DNA of 64,000 bases from Pseudoxanthomonas sp. (GCF_027498035.1 NZ_CP114978.1:2914001-2978000); one strand, 5' to 3'; positions 17,650 to 26,704 are shown, counted from the stretch's first letter. Numbers and translations are program-made. The notes: a model not told the origin generated them from the letters alone.

Positions 17650-18645
17650 ATGATCACTCGCAGGACCATGCTCGGTGCCACTGTGGGCGCGCTTGCCGCG
17701 TTGCCACGGCTGGGCCAGGCAATCACCCGGACCGGGGGCGGGCAGCTGCTGACCGCCAGCGACGTCCACGTGGCCGACTACCCCACCGTGCAGGCGGTGC
17801 AGTGGATCGGCCAGACCCTGGAGCGCCAGACCGGCGGGCGCCTGCGCCTGCGCATGTATTACGCCGGCCAGCTGGGCCGCGAGGCCGAGGCGATCGACAT
17901 GGCGCGCTTCGGTGCCATCGACATCACCCGGGTCTACGCCGGTGCGCTCAACAACGCGTTTCCGCTGACCAGTGCGCTGTGCCTGCCGTATGTCTTCGAT
18001 TCGGTCGCGCACCTGCGCCGGGCCATCGATGGCGGGGTGGGCGACGCGGTGCTGCGTGGCTTCGAAACGCGCGATCTGGTCGGCCTGGCGATCTACGATT
18101 CCGGCGCGCGCTGCTTCTACAACACGCACAAGCCGCTGGTCGAGCCGCACGACCTGCACGGGTTGAAGATGCGCGTGGCCGCCTCGGACATGTTCATCGA
18201 ACTGATGCGGATGCTGAGCACCAATCCCACGCCGATGTCGCTGGGCGAAACCTTCCAGGGCATGGAAACGCGGATGATCGACGGCGCGGAGAACAACATC
18301 CGCAGCTTCCATTCCAGTCGCCATTTCGAGGCCGCGCATTACTGGTCGCGTAGCGAGCACTCCTACGCGCCGGACGTGTTGTTGATGTCGCGCCGCAGCT
18401 TCGAGGCGCTGCGCCCGGACGACCGTGCGCTGGTGATCGAGACCGCGCGCGCCTCGGTGCCGGTGATGCGTCAGCTGTGGGATGCCTCCGAAGACCAGGC
18501 GCGGGCCGCGGTGGTCGCCGCCGGGGTGAAGTTCAACGACGTGGATACCCCGGCCTTTCGGGCCGCGACCGCGCCGCTGCTGGCCCGCTACCGGGCCATG
18601 CCCGGGATCGAGCCGCTCTACCGTCGCATCCGCGATTTCGCCTGA
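17650..18645 (+). CDS. TRAP transporter solute-binding protein (DctP family)
   Basis: 331 aa periplasmic receptor of a TRAP transporter. The Tat-like start is TRRTMLGATVG. DctP landmarks are ASDVHVADYP, LRMYYAGQLGREAE, LPYVFDS and KMRVAASDMF with the carboxylate-binding Arg, followed by FQGMETRMIDGAEN. The ATG is preceded by GGGAGGG. Likely ligand is a hexuronate or a 5-keto-4-deoxyuronate, inferred from the neighbouring KduI/KduD and FAH genes. Confidence 0.92.
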   Translation: MITRRTMLGATVGALAALPRLGQAITRTGGGQLLTASDVHVADYPTVQAVQWIGQTLERQTGGRLRLRMYYAGQLGREAEAIDMARFGAIDITRVYAGALNNAFPLTSALCLPYVFDSVAHLRRAIDGGVGDAVLRGFETRDLVGLAIYDSGARCFYNTHKPLVEPHDLHGLKMRVAASDMFIELMRMLSTNPTPMSLGETFQGMETRMIDGAENNIRSFHSSRHFEAAHYWSRSEHSYAPDVLLMSRRSFEALRPDDRALVIETARASVPVMRQLWDASEDQARAAVVAAGVKFNDVDTPAFRAATAPLLARYRAMPGIEPLYRRIRDFA

Positions 18646-18652
18646 GGACGCC

Positions 18653-19186
18653 ATGCGAATGTCCGAGACTCAAGTTGCTTCATTCCCGTTGCCTGTTGCC
18701 GGCGTGGGCCGCGCGCTGGACCGGCTGGCCAGCGGCGTGATCGGCATCGCCGCCGCCGCGTTGCTGGGCCTGGTGGTGGTGCAGGGCTGGCAGGTCTTTG
18801 CCCGCTACGTGCTCAACGATTCGCCCAGCTGGACCGAGCCGGTGACGCTGCTGCTGCTGAGCACGGCCATGTCGATGGGCGCCGCGGCCGGGGTGCACGA
18901 CAACCGCCATTTCGGCTTCTTCCTGCTGGCCCAGCGCGCCCATGGTGGCCTGCGCACCGTGCTGGAAGCGATCAGGCCGCTGGTGATCGTGGGCGTGGGG
19001 GCGGTACTGGCGTGGTGGAGCGGGGTGCTGCTGCTGGACGGCCTGACGATCAAGGCGGCCGGCGCACCGCTGCCGCAGAGCATCAACTACGCGCCGCTGT
19101 GCCTGGGCGGTGCGCTGATGGTGGTGTTCGGGTTGTACCGGCTGGTCCTGGCGCTGCGCCCGGCGGCCGTCGAAGGGGAGGGCTGA
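18653..19186 (+). CDS. TRAP transporter small permease (DctQ family)
   Basis: 177 aa inner-membrane subunit with four hydrophobic segments: about residues 25-45, 60-78, 98-120 and 137-160. The family WxxxFARYVLN motif is present as WQVFARYVLN, followed by SPSWTEPVTLLL. It starts 7 bp after the solute-binding gene stop and 3 bp before the large permease, so the three form one operon. Confidence 0.92.
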   Translation: MRMSETQVASFPLPVAGVGRALDRLASGVIGIAAAALLGLVVVQGWQVFARYVLNDSPSWTEPVTLLLLSTAMSMGAAAGVHDNRHFGFFLLAQRAHGGLRTVLEAIRPLVIVGVGAVLAWWSGVLLLDGLTIKAAGAPLPQSINYAPLCLGGALMVVFGLYRLVLALRPAAVEGEG

Positions 19187-19189
19187 ACC

Positions 19190-20473
19190 ATGGGCATCGC
19201 ATTGTTGTTCGGGGTGTTCATTCTGCTGCTGGTGGTTGGCGTACCGGTCGGGTATGCGCTGGGCGCGGCGGCATTGGCCGCGCTGCTGTACTTGGATCTG
19301 CCGACGGTGGTCCTGGTGCAGCAGGTGCAGGCCGGGGTCGGCTCGGCGGCGTTGATTGCGATCCCGCTCTTCATCTTCGCCGGTGAAATCATGCTGCGTG
19401 GTGGCATTTCCGAGCGGCTGATCGCGCTGGCCGCGTCGCTGGTCGGGCGCATGCGTGGCGGCCTGGGCCAGGTCAGCGTGCTGTCCTCGCTGTTCTTCGG
19501 CGGCGTGTCCGGTTCGGCCATTGCCGATGTCTCGGCGGTGGGCGGCACCATGATCCCGCAGATGGTCAAGCGCGGTTACGACCGCGATTTCGCGGTCAAC
19601 GTCAGCATCACCGCGGCACTGGTCGCACTGCTGGTGCCGCCTTCGCACAACCTGATCCTGTTCTCGGCCGCGGCCGGCGGCGGGCTGTCCATTGCCGACC
19701 TGTTCGCGGCGGGCATCGTGCCGGCGCTGTTGATGACCGCCGCGATGATGGTCACCGGCTATGCGGTGGCACGCCAGCGTGGCTATGGGGTGGAGCCGTT
19801 CCCGGGCATGCGCGCAGTGATGCTGCGGCTGGTGTCGGCCCTGCCGGGCCTGGGTTTGGTCGGGCTGATCTTCTTCGGCATTCGCGCTGGGATCTTCACC
19901 GCGGTGGAAAGCGCCGCGCTGGCGGTGGTCTATGCGCTGGCGGTGACGGCGCTGCTGTACCGGCAACTGGGCTGGCGCACCTTCCTGGCCACGGTCACCC
20001 ACGCGGCGCGCACCACCGGCGTGATCCTGTTCGTGATCGCCACCGCGGCGGTGTTCGGCTGGCTTCTGGCCTATCTGGAAGTGCCGATGCGCGCGGTCGA
20101 GTTCCTGCAGTCCTTCGCCCACAGCAAGGCGATGGTGCTGCTGATGATCATCGTGATGCTGCTGATCCTGGGGACCTTCATGGACCTGGCGCCGATGATC
20201 CTGATCTGCACGCCGATCTTCCTGCCAGTGGCCAAGGCCTATGGCATCGACCCGATCCACTTCGGCCTGGTGCTGGTGCTGACCGGTGGCATCGGCCTGG
20301 TCACCCCGCCGGTGGGGTCGGTGCTGTTCATCGGCACGGCCATCGGCGAGATCAGCGTGGCCCAGAGCATGCGGACGATCTGGCCGTTCTGGCTGGCGGC
20401 GCTACTGGTGCTGCTGGCGGTGACGTTCTTCCCGCAGTTGTCGATGTGGCTGCCGGCGCTGCTGCGCGCCTAG
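19190..20473 (+). CDS. TRAP transporter large permease (DctM family)
   Basis: 427 aa, about 12 membrane segments. DctM signatures include GVPVGYALGAAAL, PLFIFAGEIMLRGG, FGGVSGSAIADVSAVG, IPQMVKRGYDRDFA and LVTPPVGSVLF. It couples Na+ flow to substrate uptake with the two preceding subunits. The ribosome site GGGGAGG overlaps the end of the small permease gene. Confidence 0.94.
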   Translation: MGIALLFGVFILLLVVGVPVGYALGAAALAALLYLDLPTVVLVQQVQAGVGSAALIAIPLFIFAGEIMLRGGISERLIALAASLVGRMRGGLGQVSVLSSLFFGGVSGSAIADVSAVGGTMIPQMVKRGYDRDFAVNVSITAALVALLVPPSHNLILFSAAAGGGLSIADLFAAGIVPALLMTAAMMVTGYAVARQRGYGVEPFPGMRAVMLRLVSALPGLGLVGLIFFGIRAGIFTAVESAALAVVYALAVTALLYRQLGWRTFLATVTHAARTTGVILFVIATAAVFGWLLAYLEVPMRAVEFLQSFAHSKAMVLLMIIVMLLILGTFMDLAPMILICTPIFLPVAKAYGIDPIHFGLVLVLTGGIGLVTPPVGSVLFIGTAIGEISVAQSMRTIWPFWLAALLVLLAVTFFPQLSMWLPALLRA

Positions 20474-20633
20474 CGGCGCCAGGCCGCGGGAACCCCGCGA
20501 CGGGCAGGCGCGGCGGGCGCGGGCCTGCACGGCCGCAACGCAGGAGGCACGGGCCGGTGCGCCGGCCTGGCCGGTCCAACGGCGGTTGACCGCCGACCCG
20601 CTAGACTTCCTTCTTTTCGCAGCGGGGACCGTC

Positions 20634-21698
20634 ATGTCGCGCAAGAAAGCTGAAGCGCCCACGTCCAGCCTGCCTGCGGGCCGGGTCGCGACGATCAACG
20701 ACATCGCGCGCCTGTCCGGGGTGTCGAAGAAGACCGTGTCCCGGATCATCAACGATTCGCCACTGGTCCGGCCCGACACCCGCGACAAGGTCCAGGCACT
20801 GATGCGCGAGGTGGGTTATTCGCCCGACCCGCTGGCGCGCGCGCTGGCCTTCCGGCGCTCATTCCTGATCGGCATGGTCTACGACAACCCGACGGCGCAG
20901 TATGTGGTGGACATGCAGAACGGTGCGCTCGACGCGCTGCGCGGTTCCAGCTACGAGCTGGTGGTGCATCCCTGCGACACCCGCAGCCCCGGCTACATCG
21001 AAGGCGTGCGCCGCTTCGTCCAGCAGCAGAAGCTGCATGGCGTGATCCTGGTGCCACGCGCGTCCGAGGACCAGGCGCTGGCCGACATGCTGGCCCAGAT
21101 CGGCTGTCGCTACGTGCGCATCGCGTCGCTGCCGCTGGATTCGGGCTCGCCCACGGTGGTCACCCACGACCGCGAAGGCGCCACCGAAGCCGCCGACTAC
21201 CTGCTGTCGCTGGGCCACCGCGACATCGGCCTGATCACCGGCCCCAGCGTCTACCGTTCCAGTCAGGAGCGCACCGCGGGCTTTCTGGAAGCGCTCAACC
21301 GGCGCGGCATCGAGCTGCCCAAGGCGCGCGTGGTCGAAGCCGGCTACACCTTCGAATCCGGCGTGGCCGCGGCCGAGAAGTTGCTGCTCAAGGGCAAGCG
21401 CCCCAGCGCCATCTTCACCGGTAATGACGAAATGGCGGCCGGCGTCTACAAGGTCGCCCTGCGGGCCGGCATGATCCTGCCGCGCGAGTTGTCCATCGTC
21501 GGCTTCGACGACAGCCCGCTGGCCTCGCGGCTGTGGCCGCCGCTGACCTCTGTCCGGCGCAATACGCGCGACACTGGCCGCACCGCGGCAGCCATGTTGA
21601 TCCGGCCGGACGATGTGCCGGTCACCACCCTGCCGGCTGCCAGCGTGCGTCCCCACCTGGTCGTGCGCGACTCCTGCCAGCCGCCGGAAACCGACTGA
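20634..21698 (+). CDS. LacI-family regulator, probable pectin/galacturonate repressor
   Basis: 354 aa. The N-terminal helix-turn-helix is TINDIARLSGVSKKTVSRII with hinge helix DPLARALA; the periplasmic-binding-like effector domain follows (IGMVYDNP, GVILVPRAS, LGHRDIGLITGP, FTGNDEMAAG, VGFDDSPLA). The ATG at 20634 is set 5 bp behind a GGGGA site. It is flanked by the TRAP operon and kduI. Six LacI-type palindromes with central CG lie in front of the pectin operons and are its likely targets, with KDG or a relative as inducer. It plays the role KdgR plays in enterobacteria but belongs to a different protein family. Confidence 0.88.
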   Translation: MSRKKAEAPTSSLPAGRVATINDIARLSGVSKKTVSRIINDSPLVRPDTRDKVQALMREVGYSPDPLARALAFRRSFLIGMVYDNPTAQYVVDMQNGALDALRGSSYELVVHPCDTRSPGYIEGVRRFVQQQKLHGVILVPRASEDQALADMLAQIGCRYVRIASLPLDSGSPTVVTHDREGATEAADYLLSLGHRDIGLITGPSVYRSSQERTAGFLEALNRRGIELPKARVVEAGYTFESGVAAAEKLLLKGKRPSAIFTGNDEMAAGVYKVALRAGMILPRELSIVGFDDSPLASRLWPPLTSVRRNTRDTGRTAAAMLIRPDDVPVTTLPAASVRPHLVVRDSCQPPETD

Positions 21699-21742
21699 GT
21701 CCCGAAAGATCAGGGTCATTGCGGCCATGGTCGTGCAACGCA

Positions 21743-21762
21743 AAATGACACCGGTAGCCAAT
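21743..21762. promoter_or_regulatory. LacI-type operator, site F
   Basis: AAATGACACCGGTAGCCAAT, 69 bp upstream of the kduI ATG and just before CATCGTTAGACTGG, which may hold the -10 region. It is the site with the clearest GGTAGCCA second half. Confidence 0.62.
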
Positions 21763-21830
21763 CATCGTTAGACTGGCCCGGTCGATCACGTCAGCGCCCC
21801 CTGTTGGCGCCCACAGCCACGGAGCCTGCC

Positions 21831-22679
21831 ATGTACTGCAAGACCCATTACGCCACCCATCCGGCCGCCATCGAAGGCGTCGACAACGACGCCCTGCGCG
21901 ACCTGTACCTGCTGGACGGCCTGTTCGCGGCCGGCAAGGTGGTCCTGAAGTACACCCACTACGAGCGCTTCGTCCTGGGCGGCGTCAGCCCGGGCGCCGA
22001 GCCGCTGCGCCTGCCCGACCAGACCGAACCGGCCTCGGCCGCCGGCCACCCGTTCCTGGAGCGGCGCGAACTGGGCGTCATCAACGTCGGTGGCGGCGAT
22101 GGCACGGTCAGCGTCGACGGCACCGTCTACACGCTGGGGCCGAAGGATGGCCTGTACGTGGCCATGGGCAGCAAGGACGTCGTGTTCGCCTCGCAGGATG
22201 CCGCTAATCCGGCCCAGTTCTACCTGGCCTCGACCCCGGCCCACGCCCGCTTCGAGACCAAGCAGCTGTCGATCAAGGACGCCGTGGCGCTGGATCGCGG
22301 CGCGCTGGAAACCAGCAACGAGCGCACCATCTACCAGTACATCGTGCCGGCCACCTGCCAGTCCTCGCAGCTGCTGCTGGGCCTGACCGTGCTGAAGCCG
22401 GGCAGCGTCTGGAACACCATGCCGCCGCACCTGCACGATCGGCGCAGCGAGGTCTATTTCTACTTCGACCTCGGCGCGAACGATCGCGTCTACCACTTCA
22501 TGGGCGAGCCGCAGGCCCAGCGCCACATCGTCATCCAGAACAACGAGGCGGTGGTCTCGCCGCCGTGGTCCATCCACATGGGCGCCGGCACCAGCAACTA
22601 CGCCTTCATCTGGGCGATGGGCGGCGAAAACCTGGACTACACCGACATGCACGTGCTGGACATCTGCCAGCTCAAGTGA
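21831..22679 (+). CDS. kduI: 5-keto-4-deoxyuronate isomerase
   Basis: 282 aa cupin-fold isomerase converting 5-keto-4-deoxyuronate to 2,5-diketo-3-deoxygluconate. The start MYCKTHYATHP and the segment HYERFVLGGVSP are typical. The zinc site is visible as PPHLHDRRSEVYFYFD (two His and a Glu), with the fourth ligand His in PWSIHMGAGTSNYAFIWAM. Length is that of the family. The ATG is preceded by GGAG. It forms an operon with kduD 64 bp downstream. Confidence 0.96.
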   Translation: MYCKTHYATHPAAIEGVDNDALRDLYLLDGLFAAGKVVLKYTHYERFVLGGVSPGAEPLRLPDQTEPASAAGHPFLERRELGVINVGGGDGTVSVDGTVYTLGPKDGLYVAMGSKDVVFASQDAANPAQFYLASTPAHARFETKQLSIKDAVALDRGALETSNERTIYQYIVPATCQSSQLLLGLTVLKPGSVWNTMPPHLHDRRSEVYFYFDLGANDRVYHFMGEPQAQRHIVIQNNEAVVSPPWSIHMGAGTSNYAFIWAMGGENLDYTDMHVLDICQLK

Positions 22680-22742
22680 CGCCAGCGTTCCGCGTTCCAC
22701 GCGTCCCCGTTCAACCGCCCGCAACCAACCCGGAGCCACTGC

Positions 22743-23501
22743 ATGGCAGGCAATCCTTTCAGTCTTGAGGGCAAGGTCGCCCTGGTCACCGGCGGCAACG
22801 TCGGCCTGGGGCAGGGCATCGCCGTGGCCCTGGCCCAGGCCGGCGCGGACATCGTGTCGGTCGCACGCCGGCCGTCGGACGAAACCGGCGAACAGGTCCG
22901 CGCCGCCGGCCGTCGTTTCCTGAGCATCGAAGCCGACCTGGGCAGCCTGGCGCCCATCGCCGGCATCGTCGCCGACACCTTGAAGGCCTTGGGTGGCCTG
23001 CACGTGCTGGTCAACAACGCTGGCATCATCCGCCGCGCCGATGCGGTCGATTTCAGCGAGGACGACTGGGACGCGGTGATGGACGTGAACCTGAAAAGCA
23101 CGTTCTTCCTGACCCAGGCGGTGGGCCGGCACTTCATCGCGCAAGGGCACGGCAAGGTGATCAACGTGGCCTCGATGCTGTCCTTCCAGGGCGGCATCCG
23201 GGTGCCGTCCTACACCGCCAGCAAGTCCGGTCTGGCCGGCATCACCAAATTGCTGACCAACGAGTGGGCCGGCAAGGGCATCAACGTCAACGCCATCGCC
23301 CCGGGCTACATGGACACCGACAACACCGCGCTGCTGCGTGCCGATGCCGCGCGCAACAACGCCATCCTGGAGCGCATCCCGGCCGGTCGCTGGGGCAATC
23401 CGGACGACCTGGGCGGGGCCGCGGTATTCCTGGCCAGCAGCGCTTCGGATTACGTCAACGGCGCCATCCTGCCGGTCGATGGCGGCTGGTTGGCGCGGTG
23501 A
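22743..23501 (+). CDS. kduD: 2-deoxy-D-gluconate 3-dehydrogenase (KduD, SDR family)
   Basis: 252 aa short-chain dehydrogenase reducing 2,5-diketo-3-deoxygluconate to KDG, the step after KduI. Cofactor motif TGGNVGLGQGIA, NNAG, catalytic Ser in NVASMLSFQGG, and YTASK for Tyr/Lys are all present. The start MAGNPFSLEGKVALVTGG follows a GGAG ribosome site. The C-terminus (SDYVNGAILPVDGGWLAR) matches KduD proteins. Confidence 0.94.
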   Translation: MAGNPFSLEGKVALVTGGNVGLGQGIAVALAQAGADIVSVARRPSDETGEQVRAAGRRFLSIEADLGSLAPIAGIVADTLKALGGLHVLVNNAGIIRRADAVDFSEDDWDAVMDVNLKSTFFLTQAVGRHFIAQGHGKVINVASMLSFQGGIRVPSYTASKSGLAGITKLLTNEWAGKGINVNAIAPGYMDTDNTALLRADAARNNAILERIPAGRWGNPDDLGGAAVFLASSASDYVNGAILPVDGGWLAR

Positions 23502-23505
23502 TTTC

Positions 23506-23529
23506 CAGCGCCCTGCGCGCAGGGCGCTG
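23506..23529 (+). terminator. 24-bp perfect palindrome after kduD
   Basis: A GC-rich palindrome with arms CAGCGCCCTGCG / CGCAGGGCGCTG, 4 bp after the kduD stop. The stem is very stable but no T-run follows; termination or mRNA protection is likely. Confidence 0.5.
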
Positions 23530-23671
23530 AGATCGCTGTAAGCCCCGCTTCCCCGCGGGAGAGGAGGGGGCGGGGTACGGGCGAAGCCGCACGGTGAGCG
23601 AAAGCGCCAGGCTTCATCGCTTGCCACCGATCTGCCGGTACTGCGCCCTCTCCGCTGCAAAGGCCACGTCC

Positions 23672-24806
23672 ATGCCGCGCATCCTGATCTGCCTGTTCCT
23701 CCTGCTGGGCTGGGCGCTGCCGGTTGACGCCCAACCCCGCCGCGTCTTCCTTGCCGGCGATTCCACTGTGGCCGAATACGGGCCCGATCGCGCCCCGCAG
23801 GCCGGCTGGGGCCAGGTGCTGCAAAGCTACCTGGACCCGCAGCGCTGGCAGGTCCGCAACCATGCCAAGGGGGGGGCGCAGCGCCCGCAGCTTCATCGCC
23901 GAAGGACGACTCGAAGCCATCGCCGCCGAACTGCAGCGCGGCGACGTGTTGATGATCCAGTTCGGCCATAACGACGCCAAGTTCGAAGACCCGAGCCGTT
24001 ACGACGCCCCGGACACCGATTACCCGGCGTTCCTGCTGCGCTACATCGCCCTGGCCCGTGACAAGGGCGCCACGCCGGTGCTGGTCACGCCGCCACCGCG
24101 GCTGCTGTACGACTTCGGGTCGCTGCTCGACACCCACGGCCTGTACACCCGCGCGATGCAGCAGTTGGCCGCGCGCGAGCAGGTCGCCCTGATCGACCTC
24201 AACGCCAGCGCATCGGCGTGGGTCCGCGCGCTGGGCGAGCAGGCCGCGCGCCCGTACTTCCTGTTCGTGCCTGAGCAGGACAAGGCCGACGGCACCCACT
24301 TCAGCGTCGCCGGTGCCACCGCGATGGCCTGCCAGGTGGTGCGTGGCTGGGTGGCCGTCGACCAGGACGTGCGCAGTGCGCTGGTGCGCGACATCGACTG
24401 CGACATCCCCGCCGATGCTGCTGATCGTCGCGCCAACCAGCCACGGCCTTCGGTGGTGGAGCGCGCCACCGACCGCGCCATCGAACAGCCCGGCCCACAT
24501 GCCGGCGCCGGTCGGACCACGGCTTATCCGTTCTTCGCCGAGGCCAGGGACCTGCCGTTCGTGCTGCGCAAGCGCGTGCTGCATCCGGGGGCTGGCATCG
24601 GCCTGCACCTGCACGACAAGGACGAGATCTACTACATCGTCAGCGGCAATGGCCTGTACGTGCTGGATGGCCAGCCGTACCAGGTGGCTGCGGGCGATGC
24701 ATTGCTCACCCGCCCCGGCAGCACCCACGCGCTGCAGCAGCAGGGCACGGACGACCTGGTGATCCTGCTGGCGTATCCGGCCAGGGCCGTTGTCGAACTG
24801 CCCTGA
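23672..24806 (+). pseudogene. Rhamnogalacturonan acetylesterase-cupin fusion, frameshifted at an 8-G tract
   Basis: A GDSL/SGNH esterase (CE12, RhgT-like) fused to a C-terminal cupin. The ATG at 23672 starts a signal peptide (ILICLFLLLGWALPVDAQ). Block I is FLAGDSTVAEYG; then NHAKGG is read up to the run of eight G at 23869-23876, after which the frame is lost. The next frame continues with RSARSFIAEGRL, FGHNDAKF (block III) and DGTHFSVAG (catalytic Asp/His), followed by a cupin (GIGLHLHDKDEIYYIVSG). Seven G would restore about 377 codons. The break may be a true slippage mutation, a phase-variable switch or a sequencing error. Confidence 0.85.
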
Positions 24807-24821
24807 CCATGCGGCACCGGA

Positions 24822-25712
24822 TCAGACATCCCCACCTTCGGCCCAACCTTCACCCGTGCCGCGATGGAACACCTGGTCGCTGTCCTGCACGCGGCCGGCG
24901 GGCAGGGCGTCGGCGTGTTCCAGCTGGGCGTAGAGCGGGGTGAAGTCGGGCGCGGTGGCGTCGATCAGCTGGTCGAAACTGTCGATCACGAAGTAGGTCT
25001 TCTGGTAGTCGTCGATGCGGTAGCGCGTGCGCATGACCCGCATCAGGTCGAAACCGATCCGGTTGGGTGCGTTCGATTCCAGCGCGTACAGCGATTCGCC
25101 CTTGGACGAGACGATGCCACTGCCGTAGATGCGCAGCCCCTGCGGCGTGCTGATCAGGCCGAACTCCACCGTGTACCAGTACAGCCGGGTCAGGTTGACC
25201 AGTGCTTCCGGGCCGATGCCGTGCGCCTTGACCCCGCCGCGGCCGTAGGCCTGCATGTAGTCGGAGAACCTGGGGTTCATCAGCAGCGGCACATGGCCGA
25301 ACAGGTCGTGGAACAGGTCCGGTTCGGCGATGTAGTCGATCTGCTCCGGCTTGCGGATCCACCAGGTCACCGGGAAGCGCTTGTTGGCCAGGTGCTCGAA
25401 GAAGGTCAGTTCCGGCAGCAGGCCTTCCACGCCGACCAGCTGCCAGCCGGTGGCTGCGCCCAGCACGACGTTGAGGTCGTCGAAGCGCGGGATCTGGTGC
25501 GCGATCATGCCCATCGCATCCTGTGCGGCCAGGAACTCGTCGCAGGCGCGGCCCTGCAGCAGGCTGCGCTGGCGCTCGAACAGCTGGCCCCAGGTGTCAT
25601 GGTCGGCGTCGGTGTAGCTGTCCCACGGCTGGGCCACCACCTCGGTCGTGTAGACCGGCACATAGCCCTTGTCGGTGAGCTGGTTCTCGACGCGGCGCGG
25701 GGTGGCGTTCAT
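24822..25712 (-). CDS. phhA: Phenylalanine-4-hydroxylase
   Basis: 296 aa pterin-dependent non-haem iron enzyme converting phenylalanine to tyrosine. The iron site is in DLFHDLFGHVPLL (two His), with the Glu ligand in the following YWYTVEFGLI. The start MNATPRRVENQLTDKGYVPVY is chosen at 25712; the upstream in-frame extension lacks a ribosome site. It is divergent from an Lrp/AsnC-type regulator gene, and a perfect 15-bp Lrp-like palindrome lies between them. Confidence 0.95.
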   Translation of the reverse strand: MNATPRRVENQLTDKGYVPVYTTEVVAQPWDSYTDADHDTWGQLFERQRSLLQGRACDEFLAAQDAMGMIAHQIPRFDDLNVVLGAATGWQLVGVEGLLPELTFFEHLANKRFPVTWWIRKPEQIDYIAEPDLFHDLFGHVPLLMNPRFSDYMQAYGRGGVKAHGIGPEALVNLTRLYWYTVEFGLISTPQGLRIYGSGIVSSKGESLYALESNAPNRIGFDLMRVMRTRYRIDDYQKTYFVIDSFDQLIDATAPDFTPLYAQLEHADALPAGRVQDSDQVFHRGTGEGWAEGGDV

Positions 25713-25802
25713 GCGGATTTCCACAAGACAGGACAGGCCTGCCACGCTACCGGCAACCCGGCGCAACAGGCTTGCGAAAGTTGCACTGCGTACGCCGTCC
25801 GG

Positions 25803-25817
25803 CGCAATCTAATTGCG
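25803..25817. promoter_or_regulatory. Lrp/AsnC-type operator between phhA and its regulator
   Basis: CGCAATCTAATTGCG: a 6-bp inverted repeat with a 3-bp AT spacer, the usual geometry of Lrp-family boxes. It is 25 bp before the regulator ATG and 91 bp before phhA, so autoregulation and control of phhA are both plausible. Confidence 0.55.
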
Positions 25818-25841
25818 TCATTGTTTGTTGCGACGCAGAAA

Positions 25842-26321
25842 ATGGACGCCAATCCCACGCTGGATCGCACGGATCTTCGGCTGCTGGCCCTGTTGCAGAC
25901 GCAGGGCCGCGCCAGCAATGCCGAGCTGGCCGCGCAGATCAACCTGTCGCCGTCGGCCTGCCTGCGCCGTACCCAGCGGCTGGAGGCGGCCGGGGTGATC
26001 AGCAGTTACGGCGCGCGGCTGGAAGCCCGCGCGCTGGGGCTGGGCCTGCAGGCGTTCGTGCGCGTGCAACTGGAACACCACGACCAGCCGACCATCGACC
26101 GCTTCGCCGCCGCGGTGACCAGTTGGGACGAAGTGGTCGCCTGCCACGCGCTGACCGGCGACATGGATTACCTGCTGCAGATCCTGGTGCGCGACCTGGA
26201 CCACTTTTCGCGTTTCCTGCTGGACAAGCTGTTGGCCGCCTCTGGCGTGGCCGACGTCAATTCCAGCTTCGTCCTGCGCACGGTCAAGGATGCCGCCGGG
26301 ATTCCGCTGCCCACTCCCTGA
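25842..26321 (+). CDS. Lrp/AsnC-family transcriptional regulator
   Basis: 159 aa. N-terminal winged helix (LDRTDLRLLALLQTQGRASN, then INLSPSACLRRTQRLEAAGVI) and C-terminal RAM domain with ALTGDMDYLLQILVRDL, a typical amino-acid-responsive segment. The gene is divergent from phhA, so phenylalanine or tyrosine sensing is likely by analogy with other Lrp/phhA pairs. The start is the ATG at 25842. Confidence 0.9.
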   Translation: MDANPTLDRTDLRLLALLQTQGRASNAELAAQINLSPSACLRRTQRLEAAGVISSYGARLEARALGLGLQAFVRVQLEHHDQPTIDRFAAAVTSWDEVVACHALTGDMDYLLQILVRDLDHFSRFLLDKLLAASGVADVNSSFVLRTVKDAAGIPLPTP

Positions 26322-26331
26322 GGAGCCTGTG

Positions 26332-26697
26332 ATGGATGAGACCACCTTGAAGTCGCTGCAGCCGTTCGTGCCGGGCGGCGCGGACTATGCCGCCAGCCGC
26401 GCGTTGTTCGCCGCGCTGGATTTCGTCGAAGCCTGGGACGTGGGCGATGTCTGCGGGTTCCGCAGCGGCGCGGTGGAATTCATCCTGCAGGATTTCCACG
26501 ACGATCACTTCGCCCACAACCTGATGCTGCGGATCTGCGTGGCCGATGTGGATGCCTGGTGGCGGGTGATGCAGGCGCGTGGGCTGGAGCAGCGCTTCCC
26601 GGGCTTCCGGCTGGGCACGCCGACCGATTTTCCGTGGGGCCGCGAAGTCCACATGATCGACCTGGCCGGCGTGTGCTGGCACGTGGCCAACGCGTGA
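26332..26697 (+). CDS. VOC/glyoxalase-like superfamily protein
   Basis: 121 aa, one VOC domain: paired beta-alpha-beta units with FRSGAVEFILQDFHDDHF, LMLRICVADVDAWWRVM and EVHMIDLAGVCWHVAN at the end. Enzyme or resistance activity cannot be assigned. The ATG has a GAGGAG ribosome site and starts 10 bp after the Lrp-type gene stop, so the two are probably cotranscribed. Confidence 0.75.
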   Translation: MDETTLKSLQPFVPGGADYAASRALFAALDFVEAWDVGDVCGFRSGAVEFILQDFHDDHFAHNLMLRICVADVDAWWRVMQARGLEQRFPGFRLGTPTDFPWGREVHMIDLAGVCWHVANA

Positions 26698-26704
26698 GCG
26701 CCCG

